Part shown: one piece after another, positions 1 through 5,568 of the stretch
Numbering within the stretch: position 1 is the stretch's first letter
Layout of the letters: each line of letters starts with the position of its first letter
Assembly (NCBI GenBank): GCA_003164075.1
Contig: PLRZ01000226.1
Span: 5,039-15,615 of the forward strand
From: Bryobacterales bacterium
Lineage (GTDB): Bacteria > Acidobacteriota > Terriglobia > Bryobacterales > Bryobacteraceae
Length of the DNA stretch: 10,577 nucleotides
Reading direction: 5' to 3'
Notes under the pieces: generated by a model
The model's input: only the letters and a program-made list of their open reading frames with translations
Databases searched by the model: none
What the model was told of the DNA's origin: nothing
Position numbers and translations under genes: made by a program

Positions 1-55
1 GCTCAGCCCATTTTCCCCGCCAGCCAGAAATTGCGGGGCGACATCAGGAGTTCTG

Positions 56-152
56 TCCCTTGCGGAGTGCCCTCTGGGCCCGGCTCAGTAACAAGTCCGG
101 TGGAGTCATCGCTCCGTTACCGAGCCGGGCCCAGAGGGCCCCCCGCAAGGGA
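56..152 (-). repeat. Long imperfect inverted repeat (hairpin) downstream of the DUF4175 gene
   Basis: Two 37-nt arms (56-92 and 116-152) are complementary except at three positions and enclose a 23-nt loop, which itself holds a 4-bp stem (GGAG 102-105 with CTCC 112-115). Each arm contains the core CTCTGGGCCCGGCTC or its complement. If the minus strand is transcribed, two of the three mismatches become G-U wobbles and one is a G-A mismatch. On the plus strand they are A-C, T-C and A-C mismatches. The structure therefore fits a minus-strand RNA better, and it begins about 40 nt after the stop codon of the DUF4175 gene. It could end or stabilise that transcript. No U-tract follows it, so it is not a classical intrinsic terminator. 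A dispersed palindromic (REP- or MITE-like) element is an equally good reading. Confidence 0.75.
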
Positions 153-190
153 GCGGTTTCTTGAGTTTCGCGACAAAAACTAATTAATAA

Positions 191-3100
191 TTAGTGGCCG
201 CCACCGGAGAGCTTGCGGTAGTACTCGGCGACCGAGTCCTTATACCCGGCGGGGACCTTATTCGGATCGGTGTTGCGGATGGCGCCGCTCCGGCCTTCAT
301 CGAGTTGGCGGCGCAATTGCAATTCGAGCGCGTCCACACCGCTGACGAGCTGCTGGTGCATCTGCTCGACCAGGGCGGGATTCCCGGGGAAACGGCTGGG
401 ATCCAGCTTGCGCATTTGATCGATCAGGGACTGCAACTGCTGCCGCGCCTCGGGACTATCCTGCACCGCGGCACGCACCTGATCGAGAAGGTTCAATCCT
501 TGTTCAATCTGGCGCTGGGTATCGGCCGGGTTCGAACCCTGTTGTGGCGCCGCGGCCTGACCCGTGATGCGCGTATTGCCGGTGTCATAGTTGCCCATCA
601 CGCTGCCTCCGCGATTGCCACCGCCGTTGCCTGTCGCACCGGCGAGGCGGTTGCCCATCGGACCCGGCTGGCCTCCGCCGGCTTGACCTGCTTGCTGGCC
701 GCCCTGTTGACCGCCCTGACCGGGCTGGCCGCCCTGACTGGATTGCCCGTTGCGGCTGAGTTGTCCGGCTTGCGACTGTTGGCCGCCACGGCCGGGCTGG
801 CCCTGTCCGGGCTGAGCGTTGGAGCGGCCACCGAGGCCGGCGACCTGGTCGCGCAGACGGGATAGATCGTCCATGGCCCGGTTGATCGCGGCGTCCTGGG
901 AAGCGTGCTGCGCAGTGCCCACGGCGCGAGCCGCGTCGCCGGCCTCGCGGCCCAGCTTTTGCAGGTCGTTGGTGAGGGCCGCTTCCACCGGATCGGAAAA
1001 CTCGCCGCTACGCAGCCAATCCGAGCTCCGCTGCATGCGGTTGCCGAGATCGTTCTCATCCATGCTGTCGAGCGCGGTCCGCAACTTGCCGGAAGCCGCC
1101 GGTTGCGTGGGCGCGAGTTCGCGCGCCGTGGTGCGCATTTGCTGGGTGAGGTGCGCCAGGTCATCGCTCACCTTTTGGCGATCGTTGACCATCTTGTCGA
1201 TTTCCTGGGCGGACGGGTAGGTTTGCGGCTGGCTGGAGGCGCGAGCGGCGTTCTGCCGGGATACCAGGTCGCGCACGCGATCCGCCTGCTGCTTTTGCTG
1301 TGCCGCCAGTCGATCGGCCGCCTGGGCCATGGAGTTGAGACGGCCGGCGGCATCCTGCTGCTGCAAACCGCCCAGCAGGTCGGTGGCTTCGCGCAAGCGG
1401 TCGGCGGCGCGCCGGGCGTCGGCCGCGCTGGCCTCCTGGGAGGAGGCGCGCTGCATGTCGTCGTTGGCCTGGCGCAAGCGGTCGAGCGCCTGTTGGGCTG
1501 CCTGCTGGCGGCTGTCGGCGCCGGCATTGCCCTGGCCGGCGGAGGAACCGCCCGCTTGCCCGCCGCGTTGGCCCGCCTGTCCGCTGGATTGCCCGGATGC
1601 GGAACCGCTCTGCTGCCCTTGCTGGCCCTGCGAACCCTGTTGTCCCTGCTGACCGTTCTGAGCGAGTTGCTGTTCCATTTGCCGCTGGAGCTGTTGCGCT
1701 TCGCGTTGCAACATTTCCTGTTGCCATTTTTCTTCGGCGGTCCGGACGCCATTGCGTTGCTGCTGGGCCAAGTCATCCTCGCGCTTGGCCAGTTCGTCGA
1801 GCTTTTTCAGAGCGTCTTCGATTTCCTGCGCCTTCTGTTCGGCGGTACCAGCGGTGGTTTGCCGGGCCTCGTATTGATTTTTCTCGGTATCGAGCTCGAG
1901 ATCGAAGAGGGCAGCCAAATCGCGCGCCGCACCGCCCCCGCCGCCGCCACCCCCGCCGCGCCCCCCCAGTGCAACCTGAATTTGCCGGAAGGTGGCTTCG
2001 GCGCGGAGCAGGTATTGCAGAGCCTTCTGCTCATTGGGGATGGCGTCTTTCCATTTCTGCTGCTGCAATTGTTGCGCGGCCGGCGCCATGGCGGCGGAAG
2101 CGGCCATCATATCCTTCTGGAAATCGCTAATGGCCTCCACTTCATCGGTCAACTCGCGGGCCTGCAAGCGGCCGGAAAGCGTGACGGCCTGGTCGTGCAA
2201 GGTGGCTTGGGATTGCGACAGCAGCTTGGCGATATCGGTGGCCTGCTGCTGGGTCGCGTTCTTGTCTCCCTGCTGTTTGAAGGTGGCGGAGACGATCTCC
2301 TTCTCGCGGCGCGAAATCTGCGCGGATGGATCGCCCTGGCCGCCACCCCCGCCGCCGCCGCTACCACCCGACTGTTGCGATTGCGAAAACTCGCGCTCGA
2401 ACGGGTCGGCCTGGATGAACATCATATCGGTATGGGCCTCCACGTTGTTGGCGTCCCTGGCAGTGGCGTAAACGCTCACCAGATCGCCCGGAACGGCATG
2501 GAAAGCCTCCAGCGAGAGCGTGGTGGAGCCGTCGGCTTGCCGTTCGCCCTTGCGCGGGAGCAGATCCACGGTAGTCTCGGGGCCGCCATTCACCGAATAG
2601 TGCAGCGCTGCGCCATTGAGGCCGTACTCGTCGCTGGCCTTGGCGGCCACGGTCACCTCTTCGATGGGGCTGGCGTGATAGTCGCCGTGGCCGGGACGCA
2701 CCAGCGCTATCTGCGGCGGGTTGGCTTTGCGGGCCTCGATGAAGAAATCCTCGCTGACGCGTACGGGCTGGTTCTCCGCCATGCCGGCGACGTGGTAGAC
2801 GCCGTCCCGGTCCATTTTGATATTGCCGCGGTAGACGTTATTCTGTCCGCCGGTGAGCCGGATCTGCTGGCCGTTGTCGAGTTGGATCCGGCCGTCCTGA
2901 AGGGGGCGGTCGGTGGAGACTTCGAGTTCGGCCTCGGTGCCGGTGAGGGCGCGCAGATCGCCGCCGCGCTCCTCCACCTCCGGCGGCATGCCGGTCCACG
3001 CGGGGTACCGGTAGGTGACGCGAATCTGCTTCACCGCCGGTAAATCGCTGACGCGAATGTTGAAGTGCTTCGACGTCATCGCGCCGGCGGTCACATAGTA

Positions 3101-3865
3101 TTCGACGTTCTCGGGCAGGCCGGCAAATAGAAATTGATAGCCGCCGCCGAAACTGCCAGCCGCCTTGGCCTGCATGGTAATTTCTTCCCACTTGGAGGAG
3201 CTTTGAAAGCGGGCAAACAACTTGACGATGGGCGACCGCAGACCGGTGGGGAGCGCCGAGACCAACTGGTCGGCGTGGCGGCGCACCACCGCGTCGCCGG
3301 GAGTGACGCGCAGATCGTAGAGCGCGGGCTTGTCGTGGTGCGGACCGGTCCAAAGCAGCGAAGCGCCATACCCCAGAAAACCGGGTCCGGCGGCAATCAC
3401 CCAGACCAGGATTGCCAAGGCTCCGACGCCCGTGCCCAACGAGATCCACAGGCGATTGTCAGTGACCATTTGCCGGGGCTGGGCGGACTGAGCGATTTCG
3501 AGGGTGTCGCCGGCTAAAAGCTCGATAAAGGGGTCCTGGCCGTCGCGCTCGGCGAAAGTGGTGAGGCGCTGCTGGAATTGCGGGAAGGCGGCTTCGGCGG
3601 TTCCGATGGCGCGTCGGCGGGTGAGGCGGCGCAAGGGCAGCGCCAACCCGGCGGCCGCGGCAATGGCCAGTATCAGGACCAGTCCAAAGCGCGCGAATGT
3701 GACGCTGCCCTGCGAAAAGGCGCGCGCATTGGCGATGGTGACCAGCACCAGCGTGGCTGCCAAAGCGCTGCCGGTGAGGATGGCCAAGCCGCGCAGGATG
3801 GTGCTCCAACGCAGGCGTTGTTCCAGTTGCGCAATGTATGCGTGAAGCTGTTCGCGAAAACTCAT
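191..3865 (-). CDS. DUF4175-family large membrane-anchored protein, Gln/Gly-rich and coiled-coil
   Basis: This 1224-residue protein has no established biochemical role. Three hydrophobic helices are visible at about residues 22-47, 59-78 and 138-171. A probably extracytoplasmic part with beta-sandwich-like character follows (about 180-490; YDLRVTPGDAVVRRHADQ at 183-200). Beyond that lie charged, Gln-rich, coiled-coil-prone stretches (510-735, 785-1010 and 1115-1195). They are separated by low-complexity linkers: poly-Gly near 500-509 and 635-645, and Gln/Gly/Ser tracts at about 737-784 and 1012-1092. The N-terminal layout and the VTPGD region match proteins annotated as DUF4175 family, which are commonly found next to VWA/DUF58 genes. 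The ATG at 3865 is supported by GGAGGG just upstream, although the spacing to the start is short. The gene is separated from its VWA neighbours by the satD-DUF3307 pair and has a 95-bp leader, so separate expression is possible. I infer a structural or scaffold role at the envelope. The family call is fairly sure; the function is unknown. Confidence 0.85.
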   Translation of the reverse strand: MSFREQLHAYIAQLEQRLRWSTILRGLAILTGSALAATLVLVTIANARAFSQGSVTFARFGLVLILAIAAAAGLALPLRRLTRRRAIGTAEAAFPQFQQRLTTFAERDGQDPFIELLAGDTLEIAQSAQPRQMVTDNRLWISLGTGVGALAILVWVIAAGPGFLGYGASLLWTGPHHDKPALYDLRVTPGDAVVRRHADQLVSALPTGLRSPIVKLFARFQSSSKWEEITMQAKAAGSFGGGYQFLFAGLPENVEYYVTAGAMTSKHFNIRVSDLPAVKQIRVTYRYPAWTGMPPEVEERGGDLRALTGTEAELEVSTDRPLQDGRIQLDNGQQIRLTGGQNNVYRGNIKMDRDGVYHVAGMAENQPVRVSEDFFIEARKANPPQIALVRPGHGDYHASPIEEVTVAAKASDEYGLNGAALHYSVNGGPETTVDLLPRKGERQADGSTTLSLEAFHAVPGDLVSVYATARDANNVEAHTDMMFIQADPFEREFSQSQQSGGSGGGGGGGQGDPSAQISRREKEIVSATFKQQGDKNATQQQATDIAKLLSQSQATLHDQAVTLSGRLQARELTDEVEAISDFQKDMMAASAAMAPAAQQLQQQKWKDAIPNEQKALQYLLRAEATFRQIQVALGGRGGGGGGGGGAARDLAALFDLELDTEKNQYEARQTTAGTAEQKAQEIEDALKKLDELAKREDDLAQQQRNGVRTAEEKWQQEMLQREAQQLQRQMEQQLAQNGQQGQQGSQGQQGQQSGSASGQSSGQAGQRGGQAGGSSAGQGNAGADSRQQAAQQALDRLRQANDDMQRASSQEASAADARRAADRLREATDLLGGLQQQDAAGRLNSMAQAADRLAAQQKQQADRVRDLVSRQNAARASSQPQTYPSAQEIDKMVNDRQKVSDDLAHLTQQMRTTARELAPTQPAASGKLRTALDSMDENDLGNRMQRSSDWLRSGEFSDPVEAALTNDLQKLGREAGDAARAVGTAQHASQDAAINRAMDDLSRLRDQVAGLGGRSNAQPGQGQPGRGGQQSQAGQLSRNGQSSQGGQPGQGGQQGGQQAGQAGGGQPGPMGNRLAGATGNGGGNRGGSVMGNYDTGNTRITGQAAAPQQGSNPADTQRQIEQGLNLLDQVRAAVQDSPEARQQLQSLIDQMRKLDPSRFPGNPALVEQMHQQLVSGVDALELQLRRQLDEGRSGAIRNTDPNKVPAGYKDSVAEYYRKLSGGGH
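590..832 (-). repeat. Gln/Gly/Ser low-complexity coding tract (C-terminal)
   Basis: This stretch encodes about residues 1012-1092 of the DUF4175-family protein. It is composed almost wholly of Gly, Gln, Ser, Ala and Pro in irregular GQ-, GGQQ- and GQPG-like words. It separates one coiled-coil-prone region from the C-terminal helical region and probably acts as a flexible linker. Irregular unit lengths argue against a recent exact tandem expansion. Confidence 0.8.
1514..1657 (-). repeat. Gln/Gly/Ser low-complexity coding tract (central)
   Basis: This stretch encodes about residues 737-784 of the DUF4175-family protein. It starts with repeated GQQGQQG-type words and passes into Ser/Gly/Ala-rich sequence, directly after a strongly Gln/Glu-rich coiled-coil-prone segment. 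It is probably a disordered linker. The composition resembles the second such tract near the C-terminus. Confidence 0.8.
1928..1969 (-). repeat. Poly-glycine coding tract
   Basis: This stretch encodes a nearly pure glycine run at about residues 633-646 of the DUF4175-family protein, written on the plus strand as C-rich (GCC/CCC) triplets. A shorter poly-Gly run lies near residues 500-509. Such GC-rich tracts are prone to slippage, so length variation between strains, or assembly error, is plausible here. Confidence 0.8.
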
Positions 3866-3868
3866 GGA

Positions 3869-3874
3869 CCCTCC
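3869..3874 (-). promoter_or_regulatory. Ribosome binding site of the DUF4175 gene
   Basis: GGAGGG on the minus strand lies three bases before the ATG at 3865 (about four bases from the GGAGG core). It is the strongest Shine-Dalgarno match in the window and fixes this start, although the spacing is tight. It suggests the gene initiates independently rather than only by coupling to the DUF3307 gene, whose stop is 95 bp upstream. Confidence 0.65.
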
Positions 3875-3960
3875 AATGGCGTGGCGAACGAATTACCTAA
3901 AGGATATCGCACTGGCGGTGGCGGCGGGCTGCCGATCGGCGGGACTCCGGCGGCAATCGG

Positions 3961-4701
3961 TTAGGGCTGCCGGAGCCAGTATGTGATTGCCCTCTGCGTC
4001 AATACCGAAATGAACAGTGCCCATCCAAAGCTGAGAAATGTTCCGATAATGATGTACTCGGCGACCTTGCGTTGGCTTCCGTCCTTGATCTCGCCGAATC
4101 GAAGAATGGATTTTGCGGCGATCAGGAAGCCAATGCCGTTAGGCTGGTCCATCAGCACGAGCAGCATGACCAGAAGGCGTTCTAACCAGCCGATATACCG
4201 CCCCCCTTGCGTCAGCCCGGAGATATCGTTGTCGCGAATCTCATTCGTGAAGGGCTTGATCAGCTTGGCAATCAGAACTCCCCCCGCCGGAACACTGAGG
4301 ACGATTCCCGAGGCGCAGCTCAGAAACGCAAAGTACCACCTCGATAAATCGGGCTTCATGCCAGCCATCCACCATCCATTCTCCGCTGCGTCCGGAAAAT
4401 ACCAGGCTAGTCCCAAAAGGACAATCATGTGCGCGCCCTGGTCCACGAGAAATCGTCGGCCCGAATCGGGAAGCAGACGCGCCTCAATGGCGGCCATGAG
4501 GGAGAGCGCCAGCAAAATCCCGAGCAGAATCCGCCAGTGAAACGCACCCAGCAACAGGCAGGATATCGACGTGACAATAGCGCCCTGAAGGACCGGGCGC
4601 CAGATCGGACGTGCGCGCCCGGCGATCCACTTCGCCTGGAAAACAAAGCGTCCGAGCAGATATGCCGTCAAGATCGCGCAGAAGGTTGCCGTCATCGGCA
4701 T
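3961..4701 (-). CDS. DUF3307-family polytopic membrane protein
   Basis: This 246-residue integral membrane protein has about six hydrophobic segments (roughly 5-21, 38-70, 88-101, 122-147, 170-192 and 214-237). The N-terminal LTAYLLGRFVFQAKWIA corresponds to the lumenal/GDF-type opening of DUF3307 proteins. FLVDQGAHMIVLL (84-96) and the C-terminal AKSILRFGEIKDGSQRKVAE (196-215), followed by YIIIGTFLS, are further DUF3307-like motifs. The biochemical function of the family is unknown. The gene starts 3 nt after the satD stop, so the two are almost certainly co-translated, and SatD/DUF3307 adjacency is a recurring arrangement in bacteria. The ATG at 4701 is chosen because AAGGG lies 7 nt upstream; a second in-frame ATG at 4695 would shorten the protein by two residues. 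The gene end is clean, with a TAA stop. Confidence 0.82.
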   Translation of the reverse strand: MPMTATFCAILTAYLLGRFVFQAKWIAGRARPIWRPVLQGAIVTSISCLLLGAFHWRILLGILLALSLMAAIEARLLPDSGRRFLVDQGAHMIVLLGLAWYFPDAAENGWWMAGMKPDLSRWYFAFLSCASGIVLSVPAGGVLIAKLIKPFTNEIRDNDISGLTQGGRYIGWLERLLVMLLVLMDQPNGIGFLIAAKSILRFGEIKDGSQRKVAEYIIIGTFLSFGWALFISVLTQRAITYWLRQP

Positions 4702-4704
4702 CCG

Positions 4705-5457
4705 TCAACCCTTTTTGGTTGTCTGGCGCAGGACAACCCTTTTTGGTTGTCTCAGGCCAGACAACCCTTTTTGGTTCGTCTGTTTCTTCGGCTGCAAAAG
4801 GGCTTCCCAGGGCATCTCTTCAAATCGATGAATCGTCTCCCGAATCACATGCCAGTTTGCGCCGCCAAGTCCCTTTGCCACGGCCTGCTTCGAAACGCGC
4901 GGCCGCAACGATTGCCCGACCTGTTCATAGTCGGGCTCTTTCGGGTCGATGGCAACACAAACGATTTCAGCCTGGCGTCCAGTCCATTGGTCAATGAGGG
5001 CATCGCACAGATGGGCGATGACGGGCATCCAGTCGGACAAAGGACCGGCCGACTGCGGCATCTCGATCGTCATACTCGCACGCTGAGTCATCTCATCCAA
5101 AGCGCGGCCCGAGAGAACGAATGCGGGGCCCGTCGACAATGCAACCCGCCTCGACGAAGTCTCTTCGCCTGCCCCCAACCCGATCGCGATCCGGCTATCT
5201 GCCACGCCTCCAGCCCGCAATGAGGCGCGGAGGAAGATGCCGGCGCGCATCGCCATGGCCGGATCCGTCAGCAGCAACTGCCAGCCATCGCCCCGGAAAA
5301 ACTCCAGGCTGCCTTTGACAAGCCCCCGCTTCCAGCCCCGAACCACATCCACGGCGTTGGTGAGCGACGAACGAACCGATTTGAGTTGCGCTGGCCGGAG
5401 GCGGCTGGAACCTATGATGTCTCCAGTCAATACGGCGTGATATCTGAGCTGTGCCAT
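4705..5457 (-). CDS. SatD-family protein with C-terminal helix-turn-helix
   Basis: This 250-residue soluble protein has no membrane segment. The N-terminal HAVLTGDIIGSSRL (7-20) is the signature opening of SatD-family proteins (named from the Streptococcus mutans sat acid-tolerance locus). LEFFRGDGWQLLL (51-63) gives the second conserved GD motif; the pattern is reminiscent of nucleotidyl-cyclase-like folds, but activity is unproven. Residues about 178-212 (VGQSLRPRVSKQAVAKGLGG onward) look like a helix-turn-helix, so DNA binding is plausible. The family-like part appears to end near residue 225; residues 226-250 are encoded by the hairpin repeats and look like an acquired tail. The ATG at 5457 is set by the conserved N-terminus; no strong Shine-Dalgarno sits at the usual distance. 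It probably forms an operon with the downstream DUF3307 gene. The upstream dyad repeats could be its control region. Confidence 0.83.
   Translation of the reverse strand: MAQLRYHAVLTGDIIGSSRLRPAQLKSVRSSLTNAVDVVRGWKRGLVKGSLEFFRGDGWQLLLTDPAMAMRAGIFLRASLRAGGVADSRIAIGLGAGEETSSRRVALSTGPAFVLSGRALDEMTQRASMTIEMPQSAGPLSDWMPVIAHLCDALIDQWTGRQAEIVCVAIDPKEPDYEQVGQSLRPRVSKQAVAKGLGGANWHVIRETIHRFEEMPWEALLQPKKQTNQKGLSGLRQPKRVVLRQTTKKG
4706..4781. repeat. Three tandem hairpin repeats, 28-bp period, at the satD/DUF3307 junction
   Basis: The plus-strand core CAACCCTTTTTGGTTGTCT occurs at 4706-4724 and 4734-4752. A third copy at 4762-4781 has one inserted C. Starts are exactly 28 bp apart, and the two intervening 9-nt spacers differ. 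Each copy is a dyad around a 6-nt CTTTTT loop: 7 bp (GACAACC/GGTTGTC) in the middle copy, 7 bp with a bulge in the third, and 5 bp in the first. The array codes for the last ~25 residues of SatD, with each copy's core read in a different frame because 28 is not a multiple of three. It also supplies the SatD stop region and the ribosome binding site of the next gene. Confidence 0.9.
4709..4713 (-). promoter_or_regulatory. Ribosome binding site of the DUF3307 gene inside a hairpin repeat
   Basis: AAGGG on the minus strand lies 7 nt before the ATG at 4701. It is part of the loop and stem of the first hairpin repeat (4706-4721) and overlaps the last codons of satD. Base-pairing of the repeat would partly hide it, and ribosomes finishing satD would open it, so translational coupling is likely. 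The match is moderate. Confidence 0.5.
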
Positions 5458-5491
5458 GGCGGTCTATCTGCTGTGTATGTCGCCCTTCGCT

Positions 5492-5536
5492 TCACGACCA
5501 TTGTAGATCGCAGGTCACCATCACGACCATTGTCGT
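5492..5536 (-). promoter_or_regulatory. Pair of operator-like repeats upstream of satD
   Basis: TCACGACCATTGT occurs exactly twice (5492-5504 and 5521-5533), 29 bp apart. The distal copy extends to a perfect dyad, ACGAC-CATT-GTCGT (5523-5536). In the proximal copy the second half is degenerate (ACGAC-CATT-GTAGA, 5494-5507). On the minus strand the proximal copy also contains TACAAT (5500-5505), a fair -10 hexamer, with no convincing -35. The sites lie 35-80 bp before the satD ATG, in the only gap between the BatA-type gene and satD. The half-site pattern loosely recalls BlaI/CopY-type operators; SatD's own helix-turn-helix is another candidate binder. No regulator is identified. Confidence 0.5.
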
Positions 5537-5568
5537 TTTGGCCGCAGGCGAACGCAGATTCCGCCGCC

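Noticed and set aside
15..38. Second hairpin (CCCCGC/GCGGGG) near the left edge as an intrinsic terminator
   Set aside because: The stem is only 6 bp with a 12-nt loop, and no T-tract follows it on either strand; on the minus strand it is followed by AAAA.
17..45. Short minus-strand frame ATG at 43-41 (MSPRNFWLAGKMG)
   Set aside because: It stops after 13 residues and has no convincing ribosome binding site or neighbour context.
1..183. Open plus-strand frame running from the left edge to a TAA at 181-183
   Set aside because: It reads straight through both arms of the long hairpin, gives Pro/Arg/Ser-rich sequence with no recognisable motif, and 60 open codons are unremarkable at this GC content.
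905..3043. A 712-codon open frame on the plus strand, antisense to the DUF4175 gene
   Set aside because: Its translation is Leu/Gly/Ala-rich with no recognisable domain and lies wholly opposite a well-supported gene. Long antisense frames are expected from GC-rich codon bias and from the Gln/Gly-rich sequence on the other strand.
3931..3940. Perfect 10-bp palindrome GCCGATCGGC in the gap before the DUF4175 gene
   Set aside because: A single short GC-rich palindrome is expected by chance here and has no second copy or promoter-like element beside it.
4706..4781. Possible mini CRISPR array (28-bp period)
   Set aside because: Spacers are only 9 nt, the repeat is a 19-nt dyad lying inside a coding region, and no cas gene is nearby.
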